A DNA stretch of 64,000 bases. Origin: Yoonia maricola (GTDB lineage: Bacteria; Pseudomonadota; Alphaproteobacteria; Rhodobacterales; Rhodobacteraceae). The notes below the pieces were generated by a model. The model did no database searches. It saw only the letters and a list, made by a program, of their open reading frames with translations, and was not told the DNA's origin. The position numbers and the translations under genes were made by a program. Positions within the stretch are counted from its first letter, which is position 1. The number at the start of each line of letters is the position of its first letter. Shown piece by piece: positions 23,496-33,484 of the stretch. The stretch is from the NCBI RefSeq assembly GCF_002797915.1, contig NZ_PGTY01000004.1, positions 248,001-312,000 of the forward strand, given 5' to 3'.

Positions 23496-25144
23496 CAGAT
23501 GGTTGCGATCGGTAGCCAGCAGTCGTCGGCATTGTCCAACTCATCAAAGAGCGGGGCACCCTGCGCCAACGTAATCCGGGTCCAGCGGTCCGACTTGGGG
23601 TCAAATTTGCCCGCGCCAAAGAACGCAAGTTTGCAGCGCAGGATATCGATGGGCAGGCAGTCAGCGCCGATCAGGTTATCGCGAATTTCGCCATAAGGAT
23701 GCTTGGCCAGTGATTGCACGCGCCGGGCAGCGGCGCGGTGCTGTGGATGCTGGGCCAAGAATTGGCCGACGAGGGTGTTATCGGCGGTCAGTTCACCGGC
23801 CAAGGCTTTTACCTGTCGCCCAATATCAAGTGGTGTTTCAAGCTCTGCCCCCGGCTCTGCGTGGCGGTTGCCCAAACGCGGTTCCAGTTTTTCTTCTGAC
23901 ACGTACCAAAACTGGGCGCATTCCGCAGGGGCGTCATAGTCGACGTCGCATGCCCAATCCCAATCGCAATCTATCAAAGTCGCGAGGTCCGCGCAGGACA
24001 TCGCTGGGTCCAACTCCGGCACAAAAGGCGTCGCCATACATTCGGTCAGCCCGTCAATCAGATCACCAAAGGGTTCCAACATGAGCGCTGCGATCAGCTC
24101 TTGCGTATCAATGGACCGCCGCGCGCTTTCGGTGATAATCCGGTCTATGGGCTGGTCGGCTGATAGCGCCTCTGGCGTCAAAGTCGCCGCAAATTCTGGC
24201 CATTCACGGCGCATTATATCGATGCGGTCGGCTGCGATCTTATCGGGTACATTCCATTCGGCCAGATACTGTGCGGTGCGGATAACCAAATCATAGATGC
24301 GACCAATCTGATCTTCATTAAGCCGTTTAATCGCCCGGACCCGCGCTATGGCGGTTTCCCGGACAGACATCCAAGCATCAAGTAACAGCGGATGGTTCAC
24401 CAAGAAAGGTGCCATGCCAAGACCGGTGGAATTGCCGATCCCAAGGTGGCGCTTTGCCTCGCGCGACAGGGTGCCGCCGCCGACATGTTCGGCCAGATCA
24501 TGGGTGAATCCACGGATCAGCCACACGGTCAGCATCTCGGCCATGAAGGGGCCACCCATACCGGGGCGGTCGGTGATATGCCCCCGATCAGCAATGCCGA
24601 ATTTGCCGTTGCCATAAACGGCTGTAGTGCGCATCAGATAGCCGGTGTCGCGGATCTTGGTCGGGTCTGGCTGTTTGCCTGCCTTGAGCGCATCGGTCAC
24701 ATGGTCAAACAGTCGAACTGATTTGTTTGCACGGCTCAACACCAGATCACGGGCCGTAAAGCGGGCGGCTTCTTGAAGGGGTGCAGTGGCGACGATCCGG
24801 TCGATCTCGGTTTGGTCAGGAATACCATCATAAAGCACATAGGCCGTGTCCCATGCGGTCGCGATCACGCGGTCGGTGCGCATATCGGGGGGCAGATCCG
24901 TTGAAACGGCAACCAATGCGTAATCATATCCACCAAAGCACAGGGTATAGACGGCATGGCCAAACCCAGCCTCGTCCACGTGCCAGACCGGGCGGGCAAC
25001 TTTCACGTTATCGGTGGCAAGGGCGCGCATCAACGTGCGCAAGAACGACAACCGGGTGGGAAAGGCAGCACCCATCCGGCGCAAGCGCATCACTGCTGAT
25101 GGCGGGCGCAGGGGCATCTGTGGCGGGGGCACGGTGTCTTTCAT
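23495..25144 (-). CDS. Conserved hypothetical protein (549 aa) coupled to DUF3726
   Basis: I do not recognise this family. The protein is soluble, with no signal peptide and no obvious P-loop or nucleotide-binding motif. Repeated features are many Asp/Trp-rich patches (CDWDWACDVDYDAP), several Arg-rich helices and HPLLLDAWMSVRETAIARVRAIKRL. Its size and even composition suggest a multi-domain enzyme. I chose ATG 25144 (MKDTVPPPQMPLR) over GTG 25150. Coupling to the DUF3726 gene implies joint function. The long, well-biased frame leaves no doubt that it is a gene. Confidence 0.8.
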   Translation of the reverse strand: MKDTVPPPQMPLRPPSAVMRLRRMGAAFPTRLSFLRTLMRALATDNVKVARPVWHVDEAGFGHAVYTLCFGGYDYALVAVSTDLPPDMRTDRVIATAWDTAYVLYDGIPDQTEIDRIVATAPLQEAARFTARDLVLSRANKSVRLFDHVTDALKAGKQPDPTKIRDTGYLMRTTAVYGNGKFGIADRGHITDRPGMGGPFMAEMLTVWLIRGFTHDLAEHVGGGTLSREAKRHLGIGNSTGLGMAPFLVNHPLLLDAWMSVRETAIARVRAIKRLNEDQIGRIYDLVIRTAQYLAEWNVPDKIAADRIDIMRREWPEFAATLTPEALSADQPIDRIITESARRSIDTQELIAALMLEPFGDLIDGLTECMATPFVPELDPAMSCADLATLIDCDWDWACDVDYDAPAECAQFWYVSEEKLEPRLGNRHAEPGAELETPLDIGRQVKALAGELTADNTLVGQFLAQHPQHRAAARRVQSLAKHPYGEIRDNLIGADCLPIDILRCKLAFFGAGKFDPKSDRWTRITLAQGAPLFDELDNADDCWLPIATI

Positions 25145-25292
25145 AAGCACAATCTAGCCTGTAGCGCGTTGGCGACATAGCACAAAAACGACGCAGGTTG
25201 AGGAAGTGATTAGTAAATTCCGGATGGCTTGGATAAACACTGGGGAACAAAACCGGTTCGCATGCGTTGTCGGTAAAAGGAGGCGCGATTAA

Positions 25293-27062
25293 ATGTTCAA
25301 ACGCTGGTGCGTTGCACTGCTTATCAGCGCCACACCTGTTGCCGCACAAGACGTGCGTTTGATATCTGATGTGGTGCGTGATGAATTAAGCGATGCATCC
25401 TTGCTGCGTGAGCTCGATGATACGGCCGCGCCGCAAGATTATGTTGCTGCGGCGCGCGCAGATTATCGTCGCCTGCTGACAGCGCTTTATGCGGCGGGAT
25501 ATTACGCAGGCGAAATCTCGATCACAGTGGATGGAGTCGAAGCCGCGAATATCGCACCGCTTGCGGCCCCCAACACCATTGGCGAGGTGGTGATCAGGGT
25601 TGATCCGGGGCGGCGTTTCACTTTTGGGACAGTCCAGATCGCGCCACTGCCGCCACAAACCATCCTTCCTGAAGATGTGGGGCCACGCCGTACAGCGCGA
25701 TCTGCGCGGATTCAATCAGCCGTCTCCAGCAGCCTGAGCAGTTGGCGTGATCTGGGGTATGCAAAGGCCCGCGTCGGCAATGAATCCATCATCGCCCGCC
25801 ACGCGGATGCGAAGCTTGATGTGGATGTGACACTTGATACCGGCCCACGCCTGCGCTTTGGGGATTTGACCATTTCTGGCAACGAAAACGTCAGTGATGC
25901 CCGCATCCGACAAATTGCAGGCCTGCCCACAGGCGAGGTTTACAGCCCGTCTGAACTTGAAGCAGCGGAAAGGCGGCTGCGGCGCACCGGCACATTTGCA
26001 AGCGTGGCTCTGACCGAAAGTGATACGATCGGTGCGGATGATACGCTGCCGATCAACGCGCAACTGTCAGAGATCAGACCGCGCCGCTTCGGCTTTGGGC
26101 TGGAACTGTCATCCATTGAGGGTCTGACAGTGTCGAGTTTTTGGCTGCACCGGAACTTTCTGGGTGGTGCTGAACGGTTTCGCGTCGATGGCGAAGTCTC
26201 GGGGATCACGGGTGAAACCGGGGGCGTCGACTATTCGTTGGGTGCGACCTTCACCCGGCCCGCCAGCTTTGGCCCGGATACCGAGTATTACCTGACCGGT
26301 GAAATTTCGCGCGAGGATGAGCCAGAGTATCTGCTGGACAAGATCGCCTTGGAAACCGGTTTTTCCCGTATCCTCAGCGATGATCTGACGGTCCGCGCCG
26401 GTGTCGGTATTCTTCGCGCGCGCGAAGAAACAGAGCTTGAAACACGCGAATATACGCTGCTGACCCTGCCGATTGAGGCCACATTGGACCGGCGTGATGA
26501 ACCAACAAATGCCAGCAATGGTTACTACATCGATCTTGATGCGACGCCCTTTATCAGCACGGACGGTGATATCAGTGGCGCGCGCCTTTTTGGCGATGCG
26601 CGCGGATATGTGACCGTGGGCGAACAAGAGGCACTGACCTTCGCCGCACGAGTGCAGGTTGGCAGCGTCATGGGGGCTGACATATCACAAGCACCGGCCG
26701 ACTTTTTGTTTTACTCAGGTGGTGGCGGCACTGTGCGCGGGCAACCGTATCAATCGCTGGGTATCGATACGACCGAAGCGGGTGAGACGGTGACAACGGG
26801 GGGGACTTCATTCCTCGGCGCGCAGTTGGAGGCCCGCTATAGCGTGCGCGACAACATCGCCTTGGTGGGCTTTTATGACGTGGGTCAGGTTGGCGCGACG
26901 GCCGTACCGGGCGAGGATGCAGAATGGCATGCCGGTGCCGGTTTCGGCCTGCGCTATGATACAGGCATCGGGCCCATCCGCGTTGATCTGGGTACGCAGG
27001 CCAGCGGTGATGATGCGGGCGATGATCTGCAAGTCTACATCGGGATCGGACAGGCGTTTTGA
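25293..27062 (+). CDS. tamA: TamA, Omp85-family outer-membrane component of the TAM complex
   Basis: This 589-residue outer-membrane protein has a signal peptide (MFKRWCVALLISATPVAA, cleavage before QD). Three POTRA-like periplasmic domains follow (to about 260; ISGNENVSDARIRQIAGLPTG is typical), then a 16-strand-type barrel ending in Phe (IGIGQAF), the recognition signal for BAM. It works with TamB to insert outer-membrane proteins or move phospholipids. The ribosome site GGAGG precedes the ATG. The tamB start overlaps its stop (TTGA), as expected for this conserved pair. Confidence 0.93.
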   Translation: MFKRWCVALLISATPVAAQDVRLISDVVRDELSDASLLRELDDTAAPQDYVAAARADYRRLLTALYAAGYYAGEISITVDGVEAANIAPLAAPNTIGEVVIRVDPGRRFTFGTVQIAPLPPQTILPEDVGPRRTARSARIQSAVSSSLSSWRDLGYAKARVGNESIIARHADAKLDVDVTLDTGPRLRFGDLTISGNENVSDARIRQIAGLPTGEVYSPSELEAAERRLRRTGTFASVALTESDTIGADDTLPINAQLSEIRPRRFGFGLELSSIEGLTVSSFWLHRNFLGGAERFRVDGEVSGITGETGGVDYSLGATFTRPASFGPDTEYYLTGEISREDEPEYLLDKIALETGFSRILSDDLTVRAGVGILRAREETELETREYTLLTLPIEATLDRRDEPTNASNGYYIDLDATPFISTDGDISGARLFGDARGYVTVGEQEALTFAARVQVGSVMGADISQAPADFLFYSGGGGTVRGQPYQSLGIDTTEAGETVTTGGTSFLGAQLEARYSVRDNIALVGFYDVGQVGATAVPGEDAEWHAGAGFGLRYDTGIGPIRVDLGTQASGDDAGDDLQVYIGIGQAF

Positions 27063-30000
27063 AACAGTTTTTGATCATAGGTGCGTTGTGCCTTGCGCCG
27101 GTTATGACGACGGCCCAAACGCAAGAGGATGAGGACAGGGGCTATCTGACCGGGTTGATCGAAGACAACCTTTCTGGCGTCAGCCGCGAAGTCACCGTTC
27201 AGGGGTTTGAAGGCGCGCTTAGCTCTGAGGCCACGATTGATGTATTGACGGTGGCTGACGCCGAGGGCGTGTGGCTGACCCTTGAAGATATCGTGCTGGA
27301 TTGGAACCGGGGCGCTTTGCTGCGCGGCGCCATTGATGTTGAGGAATTGAGTGCGGCGCGCATTGTCGTATCGCGCGCGCCCGTGTCCGAAGATACCGGA
27401 CCATCCGCCGAAGCAACGCCGTTTTCCCTACCGGAACTGCCTGTCAGTGTCGCCCTTGATGTGCTGCGCATCGACCGTGTGGAACTGGGCGAGGCGTTTC
27501 TGGGCGAGCCGGTTGTGGTCTCGCTCAACGGTTCTGCGCAATTGGGTGGCGGAGAGGGTACGGCGAATGTGATCGCCGAACGCATCGGCGGCAAAGAGGG
27601 CGTGTTTGAAATAAATGGCAGTTTTGTCAATGAAACCCGTGTGCTTGATCTGTTGCTAAACCTCGAAGAAGGCCCCGATGGCATTGCCGCACGTGTCCTT
27701 GATCTTCCCGGTGCGCCTGCGGTGCAGCTAGAGGTCGCGGGCAACGCGCCCTTGGATAACTTTGAGGCAACATTGGCCGTCGCGACTGACGGCGAAGACC
27801 GGCTTGCAGGGACATTCGGCCTGACCAATAGCGACGGTGAGCAAGAGATCACGCTTGATGTGAACGGCGATGTGTCACCCCTGTTTACACCTGAATACCA
27901 AGGGTTCTTTGGCACCGACGCCAGTCTGGCCGCCCGCGTGGTGCAAACCGCCGATGGGCGCATTGATATTCCGCAACTGGCCTTGGATGCAGGCCGGGTA
28001 TCCCTGAACGGCGCGGTTGAGATTGGCAGCCAAGGCTGGCCCACAATGATTGATCTGACGGGGGGCATCACGCCGCTTGGCAATGAACCGGTGCTTTTGC
28101 CGTTGACCGGGCCGCGCACCTTTGTCGATGGGATGGATATCGCCATCACCTATGACGCCGCTCTGTCAGAAGATTGGCAAGCCGATATCAGGGTAGACGG
28201 CTTTGACCGCCCCGGCCTTGGAATTGAAGAATTGCGCCTTGCGGGTGGTGGTATCCTGCGATCCGGCGAGGGCGCACAAGAGGGGCTGGTCACGGTTGAC
28301 CTGCAATACGGGGCCTCTGGCCTTGCATTGACGACGACCGGCGCGTCAGAGGCCTTTGGCAATGACATTGGGGGTGTGTTTGTGGCGTCTCGCAACGAAG
28401 GCGCTCCGACCGATATTTCGCGATTTACCCTGCGCGGTGCCGGGCTGGACGCGCTGGCCGAAGCCACGATTGCAGGGCCTGACGCAGGATTTAGAACGCA
28501 GGCAAATGTGACAGCAGAGGTTGCAGGCCTTGCACGGTTCGCGACCCTGATTGGTCAGGATATTGGCGGCGGGGCCGAGGTCGCTATGCAGGCCGATGCC
28601 ACACCGCTTGATGGGTTGTTCAATGTTGTTCTGTCTGGTCAAACCAACGATCTGTCGGTGGGCGTTCCCGAGGCTGACCGCGTGCTGGCCGGGCGCGGTA
28701 CAATCGCAGCAACGGCAGTGCGCGATAGCGATGGCACACGTCTGGAAAACCTGCGCGTGCAGACTGATGCGGCCAGCGTCCGGGCCAGTGCCGATCTGAC
28801 AAACGATGGTGCCGTAGCTAGTCTGAACGCCAGCCTGCGCGACGTAGCAAGGGTTCTGCCCGATCTGTCTGGCCCTGCCGCTGTGGCAGGTGACTTGACT
28901 CAGCGCACGGATGGGACGATTGAATTTGCGCTCAACGGCACTGGTCCGGCTGTGACCTTTGATACCTCCGGCACGGTGAACGCATCTGATACCGGGCGCA
29001 CCGTGAACGCGGCTGTATCCGCCGACGTGCGTGACCTCAGCCGCTATGCCGCACTGGCCGGACAGCCCTTATCGGGGGCCGCGAAGCTAGAGGCGAACGG
29101 CGTATTACTTGGGGATGGTCAGCGTTTTGTCGTCAATCTCAGCGGTGAAACGCAGGATCTGGTCACAGGGGTGCCCCGGATTGATCCGCTTTTGGCGGGT
29201 GACGGCGTTTTCACCGCCGATGTGTCGCGCGTCAGTGCGACGCGCGTGAATGTTGCTGATCTGCTGATGCAGACACCGGCAATGGCGCTGCGGGGTGGTG
29301 CAGATGTGTCTCTGGAAGGTGCGAACACCGCCGATCTATCGTTCCGCATCAATGATGCGGCATTGCTTGACCCCAGCCTGAGCGGGCCGATCACACTTGA
29401 TCTGGACGCCGCCCCGGCAGAGGCGGAGGCGACGGATGTCTCCTTGCGCGTGCAAGGACCGGGGACGGATGTCGCACTCAATGCGCGTGTTGCATCGCCT
29501 GCCGATGATCGCGAAGTGACGGGCGATCTGACTGCACAGGTTGAAAGCCTGGCCACCTTTGCCCCGCTGATCGGGCAGACCATTGCGGGCAGCATTGACC
29601 TCACCGCTTCGGGCAGTCTCTTGCCGGATCTGAGCCGCTTTGACACGCAGGTCAACCTGCGCAGCGAAAGCCTTAGCATCGGGAACCCGACGCTTGATCC
29701 GTTACTTGCAGGCACCGGGCGGGTAAACGCCACGATTGGTCTTGCCGATGAGGTACTGGCCGTGCGCACGCTAGAGGTATCCACGCGTGAAGTCTCGATC
29801 GTGGGGGCTTTGAACGGGGCCTCTGGTTTTGGGCAAGGTCGGTTCAACGCCAGTTTGCGCGATGTGGGTGTCCTGACCGACCAGATCAGCGGGCCGATCC
29901 GCGCAAATGGGGCGGCATCGCTTGATGAAGACGGAAACTGGGGGATTGACGCCACAGGCACTGGCCCCGGTGGGCTGGCCGCGCAGATTGTGGGGACTGT

Positions 30001-31321
30001 CAGCCAAGAGGGCAACTTGGCCGTTGATGTGGACGGCAGCGCGCCGCTGGCGCTGGCGAACGCGGCACTTGATCCGCGCAGGCTCAACGGACTGGCAAAC
30101 TTTGATCTAAGCGTGAATGGTCCGCCCGAATTATCATCGCTGAGTGGTAACGTGACCTTTACAGACGGACGGCTGGCCGCACCCACGTTAGGCGAGGCTT
30201 TGACCGATATTGGCGGTCAGATCAGCCTGACGAACGGCAATGCGCAAATCGGCCTCAGCACCCGCGTGGAAAGCGGTGGCCGGATCAGCATCAACGGGCC
30301 AGTGGCGCTGACTGGTGAAAATCAGGCTGATATCAGCGTGACCGTGGATGACGTAGTGTTGCAGGATCCAGAGCTTTATTCGTCGCAGATCAGCGGCACG
30401 ATCAACCTTGATGGACCGTTGCAAGGGGGTGCGCGCATTGCGGGACGGCTGGAATTGGGTGAGACGAATGTGCAGGTGCCGTCCTCTTCGATCAGCGCGC
30501 TGGGCGATTTGCCGGATGTGACCCATGTGGGGGAAACGGCAGGGGTGCGACAGACTTTGGTGCGTGCCGGACTTCTGGGGGGCGATAGCGATGATGGTGA
30601 CAGCAGTGGCAGCAGCGGTGGACGGGCCTTTCCGCTGGATATCGTCATTGATGCACCTTCGCGTATTTTTATTCGCGGGCGCGGCCTGGATGCGGAACTG
30701 GGCGGGCGGCTGACCATCGGTGGAACAAGCGACAATGTGATCCCCGTAGGCCGCTTTGAACTGGTGCGCGGGCGGATTGATATTCTGCAACAACGGTTCG
30801 AACTGGACGAAGGGATCGCGACCCTTCAGGGGGATTTTGATCCTTTCATCCGGCTGGTTGCCACAACCGAAACTGACACGGGCACGGTGATCAGCATCAT
30901 CGTTGAAGGTCCTGCAGGCGAGCCAGAGGTGACCTTCACTTCCATCCCTGAACTGCCGCAGGATGAGGTCCTATCGCAATTGATCTTCGGACGTGATCTG
31001 GACAGCATCAGCCCCTTGCAGGCGGTGCAACTGGCCTCGGCGATCAGCACATTGGCGGGGCGCGGTGGTGGTACGCTGAATAATCTGCGTGAAAGCATCG
31101 GTCTGGATGATTTTGACGTGACGACTGATGACGAAGGCAATGCTGCGGTGCGGGCAGGCGCATACCTATCCGAAAACGTCTATACGGACGTGACTGTCAC
31201 CAGCGAAGGCGACACCGAGATCAACCTCAACCTCGATATCACCAATGAGATCACAGCCAAAGGCAGCGTGGATCAGGAGGGTGAGACTGGGATCGGTCTG
31301 TTCTTTGAACGGGACTACTAG
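27059..31321 (+). CDS. tamB: TamB, inner-membrane-anchored AsmA-like component of the TAM complex
   Basis: This 1420-residue protein has an N-terminal signal anchor (MKQFLIIGALCLAPVM), a very long repetitive beta-rich periplasmic region, and the conserved C-terminal TamB (DUF490) domain at about 1060-1420 (FELVRGRIDILQQRFELDEG, LPQDEVLSQLIFGR). It bridges the periplasm to TamA. The start is a TTG overlapping the tamA stop, so translation should depend on tamA. Internal repeats of the type DVRDLSRYAALAGQPLSGAA recur several times, reflecting duplicated strand units. Long minus-strand frames opposite it are shadows caused by codon bias. Confidence 0.93.
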   Translation: MKQFLIIGALCLAPVMTTAQTQEDEDRGYLTGLIEDNLSGVSREVTVQGFEGALSSEATIDVLTVADAEGVWLTLEDIVLDWNRGALLRGAIDVEELSAARIVVSRAPVSEDTGPSAEATPFSLPELPVSVALDVLRIDRVELGEAFLGEPVVVSLNGSAQLGGGEGTANVIAERIGGKEGVFEINGSFVNETRVLDLLLNLEEGPDGIAARVLDLPGAPAVQLEVAGNAPLDNFEATLAVATDGEDRLAGTFGLTNSDGEQEITLDVNGDVSPLFTPEYQGFFGTDASLAARVVQTADGRIDIPQLALDAGRVSLNGAVEIGSQGWPTMIDLTGGITPLGNEPVLLPLTGPRTFVDGMDIAITYDAALSEDWQADIRVDGFDRPGLGIEELRLAGGGILRSGEGAQEGLVTVDLQYGASGLALTTTGASEAFGNDIGGVFVASRNEGAPTDISRFTLRGAGLDALAEATIAGPDAGFRTQANVTAEVAGLARFATLIGQDIGGGAEVAMQADATPLDGLFNVVLSGQTNDLSVGVPEADRVLAGRGTIAATAVRDSDGTRLENLRVQTDAASVRASADLTNDGAVASLNASLRDVARVLPDLSGPAAVAGDLTQRTDGTIEFALNGTGPAVTFDTSGTVNASDTGRTVNAAVSADVRDLSRYAALAGQPLSGAAKLEANGVLLGDGQRFVVNLSGETQDLVTGVPRIDPLLAGDGVFTADVSRVSATRVNVADLLMQTPAMALRGGADVSLEGANTADLSFRINDAALLDPSLSGPITLDLDAAPAEAEATDVSLRVQGPGTDVALNARVASPADDREVTGDLTAQVESLATFAPLIGQTIAGSIDLTASGSLLPDLSRFDTQVNLRSESLSIGNPTLDPLLAGTGRVNATIGLADEVLAVRTLEVSTREVSIVGALNGASGFGQGRFNASLRDVGVLTDQISGPIRANGAASLDEDGNWGIDATGTGPGGLAAQIVGTVSQEGNLAVDVDGSAPLALANAALDPRRLNGLANFDLSVNGPPELSSLSGNVTFTDGRLAAPTLGEALTDIGGQISLTNGNAQIGLSTRVESGGRISINGPVALTGENQADISVTVDDVVLQDPELYSSQISGTINLDGPLQGGARIAGRLELGETNVQVPSSSISALGDLPDVTHVGETAGVRQTLVRAGLLGGDSDDGDSSGSSGGRAFPLDIVIDAPSRIFIRGRGLDAELGGRLTIGGTSDNVIPVGRFELVRGRIDILQQRFELDEGIATLQGDFDPFIRLVATTETDTGTVISIIVEGPAGEPEVTFTSIPELPQDEVLSQLIFGRDLDSISPLQAVQLASAISTLAGRGGGTLNNLRESIGLDDFDVTTDDEGNAAVRAGAYLSENVYTDVTVTSEGDTEINLNLDITNEITAKGSVDQEGETGIGLFFERDY

Positions 31322-31431
31322 ACCTCCCTGACCCATAGACGCCACGCCGATCCAGTTCCGCAATCTTGATCAAGTATCGGTGGGTCAGGTCGGTATGACA
31401 TGTGCCATGTGAACACCAAGTGGAGACGGCA

Positions 31432-32262
31432 TTGTCACTGATCAATAAACTCATCTGGCAGATGGAACTGCGCCTACACGAACCCGTGCAACTAGAGGTC
31501 TTGGCCAACGTCTGCGCCGTCAGCCCCTACCACATGGCGCGCAGCTTTCGGCAGGCGACGGGTCTGTCGCCAATGGCTTATCTGCGGGCGCGGCGCTTGT
31601 CTGTCGCAGCCGCAGAACTGGCGGATGGCGACCGGGATATCCTGACCATCGCCTTGGATGCGCAATACAATTCTCACGAGGCGTTCACCCGTGCTTTTGC
31701 AAGCTATTTCCGGGTCTTGCCCAATAGCGTGCGCAAGGCGCGGTCTTTGCAAAACCTGAACCTGATGGAGCCCTTGAAAATGCAACAAGAGATGATCGTC
31801 GACGTACCCGCACCGGAACTGAAGACGCGTGATGCGTTTCGTGTGATCGGAATGAGCGCACGATGTAGTTTTGGCAACAACGCCCCTATCCCTCCGCTTT
31901 GGCAAACGCTGAATGCGCGTGTGGGGGCGTTTGATGAACGTGCCCTCGCCGTGGGCTATGGCGTGTGTTGCGATGCTGATGGGCACGGCAATTTCCGCTA
32001 TGTTGCGGGGTTTGCGGGTATCGCGAACACAGCAATTCCGAAGGGCATGGATGATGTGATGATCCCTGCCGGCAAATACGCCGTGTTTGTCCATAAAGGA
32101 CATATCGCCGACTTTCCCAAGACGGTTTATACTGTCTGGAACAAAGCATTGCCAGATGCAGGGCTGACCCCGCGTCAGGCGCCGGAGTTCGAACTCTACG
32201 ACCACCGGTTTGATGTGACGACAGGGCGTGGCGTTGTCGAACTGTGGATCCCGGTCGCGTAG
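31432..32262 (+). CDS. AraC family regulator with GyrI-like effector domain
   Basis: This 276-residue protein has an N-terminal AraC HTH (about 15-105: LEVLANVCAVSPYHMARSF and YNSHEAFTRAFASYF) followed by a GyrI/Rob-type small-molecule-binding domain (about 125-275). This N-terminal-HTH arrangement matches the Rob/SoxS-like multidrug-binding group. I chose TTG 31432 (MSLINKLIWQMELRL) because GTGGAG lies six bases upstream; GTG 31402 would add ten residues. A strong terminator follows. The neighbouring YHYH gene is convergent, so no target is suggested. Confidence 0.85.
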   Translation: MSLINKLIWQMELRLHEPVQLEVLANVCAVSPYHMARSFRQATGLSPMAYLRARRLSVAAAELADGDRDILTIALDAQYNSHEAFTRAFASYFRVLPNSVRKARSLQNLNLMEPLKMQQEMIVDVPAPELKTRDAFRVIGMSARCSFGNNAPIPPLWQTLNARVGAFDERALAVGYGVCCDADGHGNFRYVAGFAGIANTAIPKGMDDVMIPAGKYAVFVHKGHIADFPKTVYTVWNKALPDAGLTPRQAPEFELYDHRFDVTTGRGVVELWIPVA

Positions 32263-32274
32263 CAGTGTGCGGCA

Positions 32275-32317
32275 GACTGCGTGGGCGTATCGATGGGACG
32301 TACCACGCAGTCTTTTT
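32275..32317 (+). terminator. Intrinsic terminator after the AraC/GyrI regulator
   Basis: GACTGCGTGG (32275-32284) pairs perfectly with CCACGCAGTC (32303-32312) and is followed by TTTTT. It lies 12 bases after the stop codon and can also stop the convergent gene at 32342 from reading through. Confidence 0.8.
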
Positions 32318-32341
32318 CAAACCAGATACTTATCTTATCGT

Positions 32342-33136
32342 TCAGCCGTCTTCCCTTGGTGGCCGATCGCCGCGTCCGCCGATGAATTCCCTTGGTGGCC
32401 GATCGCCGCGTCCGCCGATGAAGTCGGGCGACACCGTTCCTTTGAAACAGCGCGGGAAAAACGGATAGGTATCGGTTGCGAAATAGACATACTGCCCGTT
32501 GAGCATTGCGCCGTTGCATTCGTCCAAGTTACCGGATTCCGCAACAAATTCGTAGTCCTGTACATAGGTGCCGTCATGTGGTCCGCCGGGACCGGACTCG
32601 CGCTCGCCACCTTTCAGCTGCCATGACGATTGCGCTTGATCGCCCATATAGTGGATTTCAAACCCGTCGGCTGCATAGCCAAAGAGGGTGCTGTCGAGTT
32701 CGCCGGTCACTGCAGAAGGAATGCCGTGATAGTGGTACATCCCGTTACCGTCCACATGTGCGTTCTGTGCATCCATGATGAGCCCGCCGATCCCTTCGAC
32801 GTTCCATCCCGAAGACGGATCGCGCGAGTAGCCACGATCAGAAGATGGGTCATAGTATTCTGCCGTGCCCGGACGCAATGGAATTCCCGTCACCGTAATA
32901 CCCGAGATACGAACCCTTTGGGTGACGGTGTCGGTCAGTTCTGGCGTGGCGTCCATGCAGAACCTGTGGTCTTGTGCTTCCACCGTGGCCCCTTCTCGCC
33001 ATGGGCCTGTATCGTGATCGGGCACACCATCAGATGTGATGCAGCGCTGACCCCCTTCCATTGTGATCGTAACATGCGCCTGAACGGCACTAGCGGTCAA
33101 AAGCGTGAGAGCGAGCGTCGTTCCCAATGTCTTCAT
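32342..33136 (-). CDS. YHYH-domain secreted protein
   Basis: This 264-residue protein has a signal peptide (MKTLGTTLALTLLTASAVQA, cleavage before HV) and the YHYH motif (GMYHYHGIPSAV) in the middle, defining a family of unknown function often found in marine bacteria. Paired Cys (ITSDG region, RFCMD, DECNG, PRCFK) suggest disulfides. I chose ATG 33136, with GGAGG upstream; the longer frame to 33295 lacks support. The C-terminus carries an exact 12-residue tandem duplication (FIGGRGDRPPRE twice). The His-rich motif might bind a metal, which is a guess. Confidence 0.82.
   Translation of the reverse strand: MKTLGTTLALTLLTASAVQAHVTITMEGGQRCITSDGVPDHDTGPWREGATVEAQDHRFCMDATPELTDTVTQRVRISGITVTGIPLRPGTAEYYDPSSDRGYSRDPSSGWNVEGIGGLIMDAQNAHVDGNGMYHYHGIPSAVTGELDSTLFGYAADGFEIHYMGDQAQSSWQLKGGERESGPGGPHDGTYVQDYEFVAESGNLDECNGAMLNGQYVYFATDTYPFFPRCFKGTVSPDFIGGRGDRPPREFIGGRGDRPPREDG
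32351..32422. repeat. Exact 36-bp tandem duplication in the YHYH gene
   Basis: Two identical 36-base copies (32351-32386 and 32387-32422) encode FIGGRGDRPPRE twice at the extreme C-terminus of the YHYH protein. Being in frame and identical at DNA level, it is probably a recent slippage event. Confidence 0.9.
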
Positions 33137-33484
33137 AATATCCTCCGGCTGCTTGGATAAGAGTCTAACGGGCTGTAACGGAACTTCCGTCGCTCTTTGT
33201 ATCGGATGATCCAAGCGCGCGTTCAGATTCAGGGACGTGGCAAGAAACAAAATGGTCACCGCGTCTATCCAAGAGCTAAAGCAATCATGACGCAATGCGA
33301 TACACCCGCCAATGTTTCAAAGTGACACCCTTCTCACACTGGCGTCACCAAATCAGCGGCAGTGTTTCAATGAATGCTTCAATTTCGGCCTATGCCGTCA
33401 CCTGTCAGTGAGGCTACTCCCGCAACCGGCGCGAAACCTGCATGTTAGGCGCAATACGTCGTCACACTTTACGGAGTTTTTCTC
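33137..33484. other. Divergent intergenic region, no gene seen
   Basis: These 348 bases separate the divergent YHYH and membrane-protein genes and must hold both promoters. I see A/T-rich patches and a GTGAC/GTCAC pair (about 33331-33358) but no confident -35/-10 set, ORF or RNA. The ribosome sites are GGAGG for the YHYH gene and CGGAG for the membrane-protein gene. Confidence 0.4.

Noticed and set aside
27199..30186. Long minus-strand frames opposite tamB (up to about 355 codons)
   Set aside because: They mirror the strong third-position GC bias of tamB, lack ribosome sites and encode Ser/Ala/Thr/Arg-rich low-complexity products. TamB itself is unmistakable on the other strand.
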